Below, one piece after another: positions 16,164 through 25,431 of a DNA stretch of 64,000 bases. The position numbers were made by a program, and so were the translations under genes. Source of the stretch: Candidatus Brocadia sp. (lineage in GTDB: Bacteria; Planctomycetota; Brocadiia; Brocadiales; Brocadiaceae). The notes beneath the pieces are model-generated. The model did no database searches. It saw nothing but the letters and a program-made list of their open reading frames with translations, and had not been told where the DNA came from. Location of the stretch: the NCBI GenBank assembly GCA_013360945.1, contig JABWAQ010000003.1:1-64000 (forward strand), in the 5' to 3' direction. Positions within the stretch are counted from its first letter, which is position 1. Each line of letters opens with the position of its first letter.

Positions 16164-19148
16164 CTACTTCCGTGCTACTGGCACAATGGTCAGCACTTCT
16201 CGTTTTCCATCTCTGAGTACGGTCACTTCGACTGGCTTTCCAACCCCTGTACTGTCCATCATGTAATTATAATCGTAGATATTTGTAATCTTCTTGCCTG
16301 CGATTTCGACAACGATGTCACCGTCTTTCATTCCAGCCTTGTCTGCCGGTCCATCCAATTTGACATTATTAATCTTTACTCCCTCAGTACTTTCACTCGT
16401 AAAATCCGGGATGGTCCCCCAATATGACTTGCGTGAGACTCTCTCTTTGCCAAATTCACCCTTTTGCTGAACTTTTATATAATTGGGGCGTTCCGGACTT
16501 TTAGCCAGTTCAGTAATCATAGACCGGGAAAATTCAGTAATCTTCACCAGACCATCGTAATTAAGTGTTTCCGGATCATCGGTGGGCCGGTTATAATCTT
16601 CGTGCACCCCGGTAAAGAAGTGGATTACCGGAATCTCTTTTGGATAAAATGCAGTAACATCCGTAGGCTGATAGGGATCCTGTATGAGTTTTAAATGAAA
16701 TCCTGCTTTTACGTTGGCCTTTTCAATAAGGCGCGTCCAGATACCGGAAGACCCGATTCCTTCAACCACTAAGTTATTGTCTTTAAGACGACCAACCATA
16801 TCGAAATTTACATAGGCAACAACATCTTTTAACGGAACCGTGGGATGTTCAGCAAAATAAGATGAACCGAGGCATCCCAGTTCTTCGCCTGACCAGAGGG
16901 CAAAAATAATCCCCCGTTTAAATATTTTCGGGCTCTTTTTCAGATCTTCAGCCATTGCTGCAGCTAATTCCAAAACTACCGAAACACCAGAGGCATTATC
17001 ATCAGCACCATTGTGAATCTGGCCTTCTTCACCTTTGTGTGCCAAAGAGTCAACCCCGCCATGCCCTATGTGGTCGTAGTGGGCGCCAACGATAACGTAC
17101 TCAGTATCTCCCGTGCCTTCGCCAGGTGATATGAAACCAAGGACATTGCGATCCGACTCTTTCACCTGTTCAACCGCAGTGGAAATCTTTACCCGAACAT
17201 TCGGTAAATCAAAAGACCCTGCTACCTGTGGGTCTTCTGCATCCAAACCCGTTTGAATGGATTCAAGATCCTTGCCAGAGCCGGCGAAAAGCGCTTCGGC
17301 AACTTTGCCGCTTATGGAGGCGGTAATAATCCCTGAAGTGGCAGATGCCTTATCACTGGAAAGCGGGATTAATTCGCCTGCTCCGGATGATTTCGGACCA
17401 ACAATTACGAGTAATGCCCTGGCTCCGCGTTCACGTGCCTGTAACGCTTTATAACGCAGTCCTGCATAGCGGGTAAGTTCCAGATGCCTTTTCATGTCAA
17501 CCTTTTCAGGGACATGGTTGAGCACCAGAACAATCTTATCCTTTACATCAAGACCGGCGTACGAATCATAGCCTTTACCATCATCTCCGGGGACAGATAA
17601 CCCGTAGCCGGCAAAGACTATCTGCCCTTCCACCCTGCCATTGGCCGTAAATGCCAGGGGGAGAAAATCCTTATCCACCTCGTATTTTATCAGTTCTTTA
17701 CCATTTTTAAGGATTTCAAGGTGGTTTTGATACCGGATTATTTTTGACCCGGAAATAAAAGGAAATTCCTGAAAGTAACTCCCATTATCACCGATGGGCT
17801 TTAAGCCGATTTCTTTAAAATAATGGACGATATATTGAGCAGCCATTTGGGTGCCTTTTGTACCCGTCATCCGTCCCTCCAATTCGTCAGAAGCAAGATA
17901 TTGCACAGCGGTGCGAAGGTCAGCGGCAGTGATTTCAGGTACAAAGCGATGTCCTGTTTTTTCAGTGACTGATTTACCATAAGCCAAACTTCCTGAAGTG
18001 TTAGAGGTCTGGGCGGTCTTATTTGAAATGCCTTTCGTATTTGTCAATTTCAATGCGTTTAAAGCTGCTACATGATTCCACTCTGCCAGAAATAGCTGAG
18101 AATCTCCATTTGATGTCCGACCAGAAGTCCAGGCAATATGGCTCCCATCCGGAGAAAAAACCGGTAATCCATCAAACCCGTCGGTAAAAGTTATCCGTAC
18201 GGGTTCTTTTTCCCCAAGTGCATCCACGATAAATAACTCGCAATTCGCAAACCCATATTTGTTTGAATGGAAGATGACATACTCGCCAGAAGGATGAAAA
18301 TAGGGCGCCCATGACATCGACCCAAAATCCGTCAACCTGCGTATATCAGAACCGTCAAGCTTCATGGTGTAAACGTCGGCCAGCATGCCATTTTCATTAA
18401 AGTGTCGCCAGATAATCCTTTCTCCATCGGGACTGAAGAAAGGACCGCCGTCATAACCGGCCCAATTCGTTAACCGCTTCTGGCTGGAACCGTCGGCATT
18501 CATAAGATAGATCTCACCGAAATAGGCAGGGCTGGTTTCGAGCCGTTTTCGGTCCTCCGGCGAAAGCTTTTCAGCGGGATAGGCATCACGCAGCGAACAG
18601 AAAACTATTTTACTCCCATCGGGTGAATAAGCGCCTTCCGCATCATAGCCGTGGGTTTCTGTTAAACGTTTTAGAGAACTTCCATCTCGTCGTGCGGAGA
18701 AAATATCGTAATGTGTGTCGTAATCCCACGTGAAACGGCGTTTTTTACCGGATGCACGGAACTCAAATTCTGCCTGCTGCTTTACTTTTGCTTCCGGGTC
18801 AAGATGAGTTGAGGCGAAAAGCACTTCATCCGAATTTGGCCGGATAAATGAGCATGTGGTTTTACCTATACCTGGAGAAATCCGGTGGGTATCACCCGTC
18901 TCAAAGCTCATCATATAAATCTGGTAAAAAGGATTTTCGGGGTCTCGTTCGCTTTGAAATATTAAAAATTTTCCATCAGGAGAAAAATATCCCTCGCCCG
19001 CGCTCTTACCCTGGTAGGTCAATTGCCTGATATTCGATAAAAATTGCCCTTCGTCCTTTTCACTTCCGTTAACGCTTGCAACATCCCAGTTAAAGCACGT
19101 TACTATTAATACCACAGTGAAAGTAATCGTTGAAATTATTTGCTTCAT
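16164..19148 (-). CDS. Exported TolB-like propeller / M28 aminopeptidase / PDZ protein
   Basis: A 994-residue exported peptidase. Residues 1-28 form a signal peptide. About 35-370 are repeated PD40/TolB strands (YFSPDGKFLIF, YSPDGSKIVF, FSPDGERIIW, FSPDGSHIAW). About 400-890 is an M28 zinc peptidase with inserted PA-like domain (GQIVFAGYGLSVPG): ligands in VGAHYDHIGHGG, NGADDNASG, WSGEELGCLG, NFDMVGRL and IHFFTGVHEDYNRPTDD. The last 90 residues are a PDZ domain (PADKAGMKDGDIVVEIAG). Such proteins degrade peptides outside the cytoplasm; substrates are unknown. AGGGGGA lies 8 bases before the ATG. Transcribed from the promoter at 19199-19227; its 3' end faces the PilZ gene. Confidence 0.9.
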   Translation of the reverse strand: MKQIISTITFTVVLIVTCFNWDVASVNGSEKDEGQFLSNIRQLTYQGKSAGEGYFSPDGKFLIFQSERDPENPFYQIYMMSFETGDTHRISPGIGKTTCSFIRPNSDEVLFASTHLDPEAKVKQQAEFEFRASGKKRRFTWDYDTHYDIFSARRDGSSLKRLTETHGYDAEGAYSPDGSKIVFCSLRDAYPAEKLSPEDRKRLETSPAYFGEIYLMNADGSSQKRLTNWAGYDGGPFFSPDGERIIWRHFNENGMLADVYTMKLDGSDIRRLTDFGSMSWAPYFHPSGEYVIFHSNKYGFANCELFIVDALGEKEPVRITFTDGFDGLPVFSPDGSHIAWTSGRTSNGDSQLFLAEWNHVAALNALKLTNTKGISNKTAQTSNTSGSLAYGKSVTEKTGHRFVPEITAADLRTAVQYLASDELEGRMTGTKGTQMAAQYIVHYFKEIGLKPIGDNGSYFQEFPFISGSKIIRYQNHLEILKNGKELIKYEVDKDFLPLAFTANGRVEGQIVFAGYGLSVPGDDGKGYDSYAGLDVKDKIVLVLNHVPEKVDMKRHLELTRYAGLRYKALQARERGARALLVIVGPKSSGAGELIPLSSDKASATSGIITASISGKVAEALFAGSGKDLESIQTGLDAEDPQVAGSFDLPNVRVKISTAVEQVKESDRNVLGFISPGEGTGDTEYVIVGAHYDHIGHGGVDSLAHKGEEGQIHNGADDNASGVSVVLELAAAMAEDLKKSPKIFKRGIIFALWSGEELGCLGSSYFAEHPTVPLKDVVAYVNFDMVGRLKDNNLVVEGIGSSGIWTRLIEKANVKAGFHLKLIQDPYQPTDVTAFYPKEIPVIHFFTGVHEDYNRPTDDPETLNYDGLVKITEFSRSMITELAKSPERPNYIKVQQKGEFGKERVSRKSYWGTIPDFTSESTEGVKINNVKLDGPADKAGMKDGDIVVEIAGKKITNIYDYNYMMDSTGVGKPVEVTVLRDGKREVLTIVPVARK

Positions 19149-19198
19149 AAAAAATCCCCCTATAAACTCCCTATCCGTTATTATTTTTTCATGATAGT

Positions 19199-19227
19199 AT
19201 GATAATATGAAGGTATCTGGGTGTCAA
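19199..19227 (-). promoter_or_regulatory. Sigma-70-like promoter of the M28 peptidase gene
   Basis: On the minus strand: a perfect TTGACA (19227-19222), 17-base spacer, TATCAT (19204-19199). It is 51 bases upstream of the peptidase ATG, with a clear ribosome site between. No operator dyad is evident. Confidence 0.6.
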
Positions 19228-19350
19228 TCCGTCAATTATTTTTATTTTCTTATTATTCGACGGATGGTACAATCTTTTTTGCACCATCTGCACCACATTG
19301 CGCCAGAGTCGAAAGATTTATAAAATAACGCGTATTTAAGGGGACCTGTT

Positions 19351-21165
19351 ATGTCAAACGAACATTATGATTGCATTGTTTTGGGGGCTGGTATTGCGGG
19401 TGTTACTGCTTCAAGAGATCTGAAAAAAGCAGGGAAAAAAGTTTTAATACTCGAAGCAACGAATCGCGTTGGTGGACGAATAAATTCCAGAGAAGACTTT
19501 GTGCTCACCGATGACGGCAGCAAAGTAAGGGAAGGGTTTCCCATTGAGGAGGGAGCTCATTTCATCCATGTTGACGACAATCCCTATAAAGAATTTTGGG
19601 CTGAGATAAAACGACAAAAATTCGAGTCTGAAAGGTATACCAAATACAAAAATGTCCGGGTTGCCTTCCCTGAAGATGCAGACCCCAATTGGATATTACC
19701 TCAACCAGCAACGTGGGCACATACGTATGACCAAAATTTACAGACAATGGGGAGCAAAAATTACGGTTTATTCAGAAAGATACAGGATTTAGACCTTGCC
19801 AACGGCGACATATCGGCAAAAAAATTCGTTGAGTCTTTGGGATTCAAGGAAAAAGGGCATGATATGGCCTTGTATGCCATTTCATCCCATACACCAGGAA
19901 TCCTGTCTTTGGATAACTCTTCCGCGAAACTTACTCCACCGAATCATCATGGTGACCCAATTTGTGATTCTGTCACTGATAACATCAGCGTCGCAGGGCT
20001 TAAACTTGATAAAGTCCCTGAGCAGCTCCGTGAAGAACTTTACGAACATAGAATTCTTGGCCCCAATAAAGAGTTTTTTGGTTACGATCAGCTGCCGAAA
20101 GCTATACTGAAGGAATTTGAACGGGATGAACCTGGTAAAACAAGAGGGGAAACCTTGTATAATCATGAAGTTGTCCGGGTGGAAAAATTCGAAAAATGGA
20201 TTAAGGTAAAAACAGCAAATGGAAAGGAATTTACGGCCAATGCAGCAATCTGTACCTTTTCTCTTGGAATGCTTCTCCATAAGGGCGCTAAAATCTTTGG
20301 ACAATTTTTTCCTGAAGAGAAGAAGAGGGTCTTTCGTATCATAAAATCGGGGCCTATCGCCAAATTTGTCATGCAATTTAAGGAATGTGTGTGGGGTTAC
20401 GACCACATAACGAATGATAATGAAATGGCCATTTTAGTCAATCCTACCGGTCATAAACAAAAAGAAAACCCACAGCCAAGGACTTTCTTTACAACTTTTC
20501 CCCGTTTGGAAAACGGTCCTTATGTCCTCTCTTGCCTGTTGATGGGGATTGATTATTTACTCATAAAGAAATTTGATACCGATAAAGCTGCAATGGAGTA
20601 CATATTCAAGCGTATAGAGGAAATATACCATATGAAGAACCGCTGGAACTGGAAAGAAAAATTGGTTTGGAAAAGTAAAGACGAACCCAATGCACACCGC
20701 AAGGACTGGGGGGCGGATCCATGGGCGAGGGGTGGAAATTCCTATATGAGTTTTAATGAAGGTACGAGTATTGAAGAAATCAAGCAGGTGCGCGAAACCT
20801 TGAAAAATCCGCTCGAAACGCTCCCTGTTTTTTGGGCTGGAGAAGCGACAGCCCCTGCATACAATAACCGTTACCAGCCCTTATCGGTACACGGAGCTTA
20901 TATTAGCGGGTTGGAGGTTGCCAAAGACGCAGTAGCTTATCTGGAAAACAGTAATGACATTCCCTCTTTCAATAAATATTATTCTGATAAATACAAGAGA
21001 ATTCCGGCAGAAAAACTCCTGGTGACCATACCATGTGCTGTGAGTCTTAATCTAAAGGAAAATGAGTTTAAAGTAGTTAAGGAGTATGCAAACAGGCATA
21101 CGAAAGGGGACGTCAATTCAGCAATAGAAGATTTACTGGACTTTGCAATCAGAGAACATGGTTAA
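19351..21165 (+). CDS. FAD-dependent amine oxidase family protein
   Basis: A flavin monoamine oxidase/phytoene desaturase-type protein of 604 residues. The FAD-binding Rossmann motif is YDCIVLGAGIAGVTASRDL at 6-24, followed by EATNRVGGRINS and EEGAHFIH. The C-terminal FAD contact is PVFWAGEATAPAYNN then LSVHGAYISGLEVA near 493-530. About 70 residues follow the FAD domain (KLLVTIPCAVSLNLKENEFK onwards) which are not part of the usual fold. No signal peptide is seen. Substrate unknown: polyamines, amino acids or carotenoid-like compounds are all possible. GGGGACC precedes the ATG. It converges with the SagB-like gene and is not in an operon with it. Confidence 0.82.
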   Translation: MSNEHYDCIVLGAGIAGVTASRDLKKAGKKVLILEATNRVGGRINSREDFVLTDDGSKVREGFPIEEGAHFIHVDDNPYKEFWAEIKRQKFESERYTKYKNVRVAFPEDADPNWILPQPATWAHTYDQNLQTMGSKNYGLFRKIQDLDLANGDISAKKFVESLGFKEKGHDMALYAISSHTPGILSLDNSSAKLTPPNHHGDPICDSVTDNISVAGLKLDKVPEQLREELYEHRILGPNKEFFGYDQLPKAILKEFERDEPGKTRGETLYNHEVVRVEKFEKWIKVKTANGKEFTANAAICTFSLGMLLHKGAKIFGQFFPEEKKRVFRIIKSGPIAKFVMQFKECVWGYDHITNDNEMAILVNPTGHKQKENPQPRTFFTTFPRLENGPYVLSCLLMGIDYLLIKKFDTDKAAMEYIFKRIEEIYHMKNRWNWKEKLVWKSKDEPNAHRKDWGADPWARGGNSYMSFNEGTSIEEIKQVRETLKNPLETLPVFWAGEATAPAYNNRYQPLSVHGAYISGLEVAKDAVAYLENSNDIPSFNKYYSDKYKRIPAEKLLVTIPCAVSLNLKENEFKVVKEYANRHTKGDVNSAIEDLLDFAIREHG

Positions 21166-21203
21166 TACGAAGAAGAAATCGTAAAGGATTTAATTTTAAA
21201 CAT

Positions 21204-21252
21204 CTCCTTTCGGCTCCCTTTCGCGAAGGAGGGAAAAGAGGGGGGTGGTCTT
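21204..21252. repeat. Dispersed C-rich/G-rich repeat between convergent genes
   Basis: TCTCCTTTCGGCTCCCTTTC followed by GCGAAGGAGGGAAAAGAGGG forms an imperfect hairpin of the same general kind as the copies at 2.5 and 41.5 kb. It sits between two converging genes and could end transcription from either side. Confidence 0.4.
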
Positions 21253-21282
21253 TTGATTGCGGCAGTGCAGCGCCATGCGGTG

Positions 21283-22863
21283 TTATTTCACATCTTCTTC
21301 AATGTCGTGTACCAGGGTATAAGAGGGAAGCGTGGAGATACGCGGATCGTCAACCCTTTTTCCAACCGTGAAATGATAAACCACTTGTTGTTCGGGCGGT
21401 GTTTTCAGGAAGGTGTGTACCTCATCATCGATAAATGCACCGATCCCGGTTGCATCTAATCCCGTTGCCGAAGCGCCAAGGTACAAAGCCTGCCCCATAA
21501 ATCCTGATTCATAATGAATATAACGATATCCACGGTTGCCATATATCCGCAACGCATAGTCAAAATTGCTGATAAAGCTAACAGCAAATGACGAATCGCC
21601 GGCAATGTCCTGATTCAAACTCAACTCCTTTGCTACGTGTTGCATATCCCCCCTGGATAACATACGTAAACTTTTATTTGTTACGTCAAGAACGTATAAA
21701 CCTTTTTCCAAACCTTCTACCCGATGGACATACAGGTATGGGATGATAAGTGGCGGTCCTTTAGGAACAAGGTAATCTGCCTCATATGGGATGCACAGGA
21801 GGTGAATGAGAAAGTGAAATGCGTTGAAAGGCAATCTTGTCTTACCGTCAAAATCAATGGCGCTTCGTCTATGCCTGATTGTCCATTTTAATCGATATTC
21901 TGCTGAAGGCATTTCATCGAGAATTTTCATGAACTGGTCACCCTTTGTCGGTGAAGGGCTCATGAGCGTTTCACGGGAATATTGCGGGTCAGATTTGGAA
22001 TATTTTACTCCGGTAAGAGTATGACCCTGGGAAATAAGTGGATAATCCACCTCATTACCTGATAATCTGTTCGTATTCATTGAGGCATGAATAGTACCTT
22101 TCCGGATTTCTTTTTTACTGCTGCCAACGACAGGTTGCTTCGTGTCTAAGGCCAGAAACAAAAGGGGGTGCTCATCGGTCTTATGAAAGCAGAGGTATTT
22201 TCTCATACTATCATCACAATAACCGCCAATAAACATTGCAAAAAGACCCAGTCCATGCGCCGCTATTCTCAAAGCAGCCATGGCATGTCCCAGATCGAGA
22301 TAGCAATATCGCAGGGCGCGGGACTGATATTTCCATGCCTCCCGCCAAAAGACGGTATTGAGTCCAATAATAATTGGGGGTGTCGGAGAAGAACCGCCCA
22401 GTATCTGCCACAAATCAGGAACAATATTCCCCACTGCACGTTGCTCCAATTGGTGTCCTTTAACAAAATAATGATATGCGCCTTCGGGGAGGTCATTCAC
22501 TGCGTGAACATAAAGATGCGCCTCTGTGGGATGCAGATCTCCGCTGCTCGGATTGACCCTGAGCGACCAGGGTTCCACACCTGGATATGATTTCCAGGCG
22601 CTAATTGCCATTGAATAATACAAGAGTGTGGATAATGTACTCAAGGCGATGGGTTCGTCTCTTGGCGTAACATTATTTTGAGACCAGAGCCTGGATAATG
22701 GGGCATCTATTTTTTCAAATCTGCTCCCCAGGTCTATTTTCGGACAATTCAGATACGTGCGGAAGGGGTTAGGCTGATTTGCCCAATCGAGGGAGTGACG
22801 ATCCTGATATAGTTTCTCCCAGCTATGCTTTGTATCCTCGTGATATTCCCTGATGGATTTCAT
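21283..22863 (-). CDS. SagB/ThcOx-type flavin oxidase with two tandem nitroreductase-like domains
   Basis: A 526-residue protein made of two nitroreductase-fold halves, as in standalone SagB-family dehydrogenases (which oxidise azolines in peptide natural products using FMN). Half one has RVNPSSGDLHPTEAHLYV, the classic SagB FMN motif, LPEGAYHY and RALRYCYLDLGHAMAALRIAA. Half two has RRSAIDFDGKTRLP, YLYVHRVEGLEKGLYVL and YRYIHYESGFMGQALYLGASA. The Met at 22863 (MKSIREYHEDTKHSWE) fits family starts better than the GTG at 22902. No cyclodehydratase or precursor peptide gene is nearby, so an azole pathway is not supported here. The family is widespread with unknown substrates. Confidence 0.85.
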   Translation of the reverse strand: MKSIREYHEDTKHSWEKLYQDRHSLDWANQPNPFRTYLNCPKIDLGSRFEKIDAPLSRLWSQNNVTPRDEPIALSTLSTLLYYSMAISAWKSYPGVEPWSLRVNPSSGDLHPTEAHLYVHAVNDLPEGAYHYFVKGHQLEQRAVGNIVPDLWQILGGSSPTPPIIIGLNTVFWREAWKYQSRALRYCYLDLGHAMAALRIAAHGLGLFAMFIGGYCDDSMRKYLCFHKTDEHPLLFLALDTKQPVVGSSKKEIRKGTIHASMNTNRLSGNEVDYPLISQGHTLTGVKYSKSDPQYSRETLMSPSPTKGDQFMKILDEMPSAEYRLKWTIRHRRSAIDFDGKTRLPFNAFHFLIHLLCIPYEADYLVPKGPPLIIPYLYVHRVEGLEKGLYVLDVTNKSLRMLSRGDMQHVAKELSLNQDIAGDSSFAVSFISNFDYALRIYGNRGYRYIHYESGFMGQALYLGASATGLDATGIGAFIDDEVHTFLKTPPEQQVVYHFTVGKRVDDPRISTLPSYTLVHDIEEDVK

Positions 22864-22944
22864 TTCATTGTATAAGATTTCTTTTTGAATGTGAACAAGC
22901 ACAAAATAACATTAATGAGGCCTTCGGCAGCTTTTTTATCGTTA

Positions 22945-22974
22945 TGTAGAGGCAATCCATGAATTGCCTCTACA
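22945..22974. repeat. REP-like perfect palindrome
   Basis: TGTAGAGGCAAT (22945-22956), six-base loop, ATTGCCTCTACA (22963-22974). The following TTGAAATTCCTATACATT (22979-22996) recurs exactly at 48301-48318. Confidence 0.65.
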
Positions 22975-22999
22975 AGGATTGAAATTCCTATACATTAAA

Positions 23000-23050
23000 C
23001 GTAACTATTCAGAGAAAATATTCTCTGTCAGTTTTCGCCGAATAGTTACG
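23000..23050. repeat. Hairpin with CGTAACTATTC ends
   Basis: Perfect 11-base arms CGTAACTATTC (23000-23010) and GAATAGTTACG (23040-23050); a second near-palindrome AGAGAAAATATTCTCT lies just inside the left arm. It stands directly before a decayed gene with its own ribosome site. Confidence 0.6.
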
Positions 23051-23078
23051 AATTTATTATTATACACGACAGAGGAGG

Positions 23079-23339
23079 ATGGCAATAGAGAAGTTTCTTG
23101 AGCAATATCATAACAAAATCACCGGGGTACTTTCAACGTTTGATCGAATAATACTCAAAGGGCATATTTTGCCATTTTTTCAAAAGAGTAAGAGACATCA
23201 GTATCTATTTCAGGAGAAGGTATTGTTTAAGGATTTTGGGACGTATGCGAAGTAGGTATCAGAGGTGATTAAAACGGACGCAAGAGAACTATCGGTAAAA
23301 GAGTCCCGACTGTTGATTCACCTGGATATCGAATTTTAG
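23079..23339 (+). pseudogene. Decayed N-terminal fragment of an unidentified protein
   Basis: A GAGGAGG ribosome site (23072-23078) is followed by a frame beginning MAIEKFLEQYHNKITGVLST and FDRIILKGHILPFF. It meets a stop at 23253, continues in the same frame as VSEVIKTDARELSVKESRLL and stops again at 23337; then only degenerate sequence follows. Coding character up to the second stop makes this a gene remnant. I do not recognise the family with certainty; the flanking hairpin with transposon-like ends suggests mobile origin. The rest of the 22864-23560 gap holds two palindromes and a tRNA promoter. Confidence 0.5.
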
Positions 23340-23453
23340 GGGCATCTCTCAAACTCAAAAAGAAAGACTTTCTACTGCTTTTGAAAAATGTTGCTTAAAA
23401 AACCTCCTAAAAAAGAAGTTTTTATAGAGTAATACTATGAGTCAGGAATGCAG

Positions 23454-23481
23454 TTGACTTTTTAAGGAAAGTAATTATAAT
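23454..23481 (+). promoter_or_regulatory. Strong sigma-70-like promoter of the tRNA cluster
   Basis: TTGACT (23454-23459), 16-base spacer, perfect TATAAT (23476-23481), about 80 bases before tRNA-Arg. All four tRNAs and perhaps tig lie downstream on the same strand. Confidence 0.6.
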
Positions 23482-23560
23482 TCATCTTTTAACGAAATTG
23501 TTCAGGAATCAATATTGCTTTGAGCTGTTTTATTGAACTCGTTGGTGCGCTGTAAATTTT

Positions 23561-23634
23561 GCGCTCGTAGCTCAATTGGATAGAGTGGTGGACTTCGAAT
23601 CCAACGGTTGCAGGTTCAAGTCCTGCCGGGCGCG
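23561..23634 (+). tRNA. tRNA-Arg (anticodon TCG)
   Basis: Acceptor arms GCGCTCG and CGGGCGC pair (one G-T); D-arm CTCAATTGGATAGAG; anticodon loop CTTCGAA; T-loop GGTTCAAGTCC. CCA is not encoded. Confidence 0.95.
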
Positions 23635-23677
23635 TTATTCATAAAATCTTAAACCTTTTGGCATTTAATCGGGAAGT

Positions 23678-23753
23678 GCGCCCTTAGCTCAGTTGGTAGA
23701 GCAACTGACTCTTAATCAGTGGGTCGAAAGTTCGAATCTTTCAGGGCGCACCA
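23678..23753 (+). tRNA. tRNA-Lys (anticodon CTT)
   Basis: Acceptor GCGCCCT with AGGGCGC; D-arm AGCTCAGTTGGTAGAGC; anticodon stem ACTGA/TCAGT around CTCTTAA; T-arm GTTCGAATC; CCA encoded. Confidence 0.95.
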
Positions 23754-23870
23754 TCTATTCCCGGGTAATCTGTATGACACTGAAGTCCTCTTTTTATCTC
23801 TTTTTTTCATAAGGTGAAAAAGGCGAGTTTGGGCATTCCGCCAAAATCAATAATGTTATTGCCGTATTAG

Positions 23871-23957
23871 GCGAGGGTGGCGGAACTGGCAGACGCGCAA
23901 GATTTAGGATCTTGTGCCTTATACGGCATGGGGGTTCGATTCCCCCCCCTCGCACCA
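23871..23957 (+). tRNA. tRNA-Leu (anticodon TAG)
   Basis: Acceptor GCGAGGG with CCCTCGC; anticodon stem CAAGA/TCTTG around TTTAGGA; long variable arm TGCCTTATACGGCA as in class II tRNAs; T-arm GGTTCGATTCC; CCA encoded. Confidence 0.95.
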
Positions 23958-23978
23958 GAAAATGGATTCGAATAAGAA

Positions 23979-24053
23979 GCGGGTGTAGCTCAGTGGTAGA
24001 GCGTCACGTTGCCAACGTGAATGTCGTGGGTTCGAACCCCATCACCCGCTCCA
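23979..24053 (+). tRNA. tRNA-Gly (anticodon GCC)
   Basis: Acceptor GCGGGTG with CACCCGC; D-arm AGCTCAGTGGTAGAGC; anticodon stem TCACG/CGTGA around TTGCCAA; T-arm GGGTTCGAACCCC; CCA encoded. tig starts 43 bases later. Confidence 0.95.
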
Positions 24054-24096
24054 TGTATTTATCTTAGATGGAAAAGTATTGCAGGATAACACGAAA

Positions 24097-25380
24097 ATGA
24101 ATGTAATGATTGAAGATGCAGGGCCTTGTAAAAAGGTTTTAAAATTTGAAATACCGAAAGAAACGATTGAAAGCGAGTTTGAAAAGAAGACCGTAGAGGT
24201 TTGTGACAAGGTGGAAGTGCCCGGCTTCAGAAAGGGACGTGCACCGCGGAAATTGGTTGAAAAGCGATTTGGAACCCAGATTAAAGATGAGGTGAAACAA
24301 GCCGTCGTTCGTGATTGTTATCAAAAGACACTTGAAGAAAACAAACTCAATCCCGTGGGAAACCCAAAATTTAGCGAGATAGAACTGGAGGTAGGTAAAT
24401 CTCTTAACTTCGATGTAACATTGGAGATATGGCCGTCTTTTGAGGTCAACCAATACAAGGGTTTGAAATTAAAGAAAAAAACCGCCACGGTAACTGACAC
24501 TGATGTGCAAAAAGTATTAATGGATATGGCCTTCCAAAAGGCACAACTTACGGTAGAAAAAAATGGAAATGTGAAAAAGGGAGACCACGTTATTTGCGAT
24601 TGTATAGTCGAGGTAAACGGGGATAATGTGCTGGAAGATGACGATGTTGAAATTTCTGTTATGAACGATGTTACAGTTGTTAATACAAAGATACAGGACT
24701 TGGCCGCTAAACTGGAAGGCACGAAATCTAACGAAGAATGCATAATTGACGTGAAGCTATCGGACAATTTTGTTAAAGAGGAGTTCCGCGGAAAAGAAGC
24801 AAGATTAAAACTTAAGGTGAAAGAGATCAAGCGCCTTACTCCGCCTGATGTTAACGATGATTTTGCAAAAACATTGGGTTTTGATTCATTAGAAAATTTA
24901 AAATTCAATTTGCGCAAACGGGTCGAAATCGATAAAAAGAGATGGGTTGAGGACGACTTGAGGAATCAGATATTCGACATCCTCTTAGATCAGACAAAAT
25001 TCGACTTACCGCAAGATTTTTTGAGTCACCATACGGATCAAAGGGTATATAAATATCAATTGGATTTGTTAAACCGGGGTATCCCATTAGAAGAGATTCA
25101 AAAAAAAACGGAAACAATTAAAAACGCATCTGCAGAATCAGTAGTGAGAGAACTCAAGGCATCTCTGATATTGGATTACATTGCTGAAAAAGAGAAGATA
25201 TTTGTCACTGAGAATGAAGTAGAACACCAAATTGCCAACATCTCACGAGCGTATAACACGGAGACGACACGCATTCGCAAACAGCTGGAGCGTCAGGGAA
25301 ATCTATCCTATTTGCGAAACGATATGAGGGAAAATAAGGTAGTAAACTTTCTCCTCAAAGAAGCCAGGATAGAAGAATAA
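24097..25380 (+). CDS. tig: Trigger factor
   Basis: Ribosome-associated chaperone and peptidyl-prolyl isomerase. The ribosome-binding domain shows the signature region VPGFRKGRAPRKLVEKRFG near residue 40. The PPIase domain (about 145-235, KKGDHVICDCIVEVNGDNVL) is divergent, lacking an obvious full FKBP active site. The long helical C-terminal substrate-binding part follows (ITRLTPPDVNDDFAKTLGF-type boundary, seen as KEIKRLTPPDVNDDFAKTLG). Length is about 427 residues, normal for the family. ATG 24097 has AGGA about 10 bases upstream; a TTG at 24079 is in frame but less likely. It follows the tRNA cluster and precedes clpP, the classical tig-clpP order. Confidence 0.95.
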   Translation: MNVMIEDAGPCKKVLKFEIPKETIESEFEKKTVEVCDKVEVPGFRKGRAPRKLVEKRFGTQIKDEVKQAVVRDCYQKTLEENKLNPVGNPKFSEIELEVGKSLNFDVTLEIWPSFEVNQYKGLKLKKKTATVTDTDVQKVLMDMAFQKAQLTVEKNGNVKKGDHVICDCIVEVNGDNVLEDDDVEISVMNDVTVVNTKIQDLAAKLEGTKSNEECIIDVKLSDNFVKEEFRGKEARLKLKVKEIKRLTPPDVNDDFAKTLGFDSLENLKFNLRKRVEIDKKRWVEDDLRNQIFDILLDQTKFDLPQDFLSHHTDQRVYKYQLDLLNRGIPLEEIQKKTETIKNASAESVVRELKASLILDYIAEKEKIFVTENEVEHQIANISRAYNTETTRIRKQLERQGNLSYLRNDMRENKVVNFLLKEARIEE

Positions 25381-25431
25381 TGTCAGACACAATAAAATCA
25401 AGAAAAGAAAATATTTAGAAAGGTGTTTTTT

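Noticed and set aside
21283-22863. SagB-like oxidase as part of a thiazole/oxazole-modified peptide cluster
   Set aside because: No cyclodehydratase, YcaO protein or precursor peptide is nearby; the neighbouring amine oxidase is convergent and unrelated.
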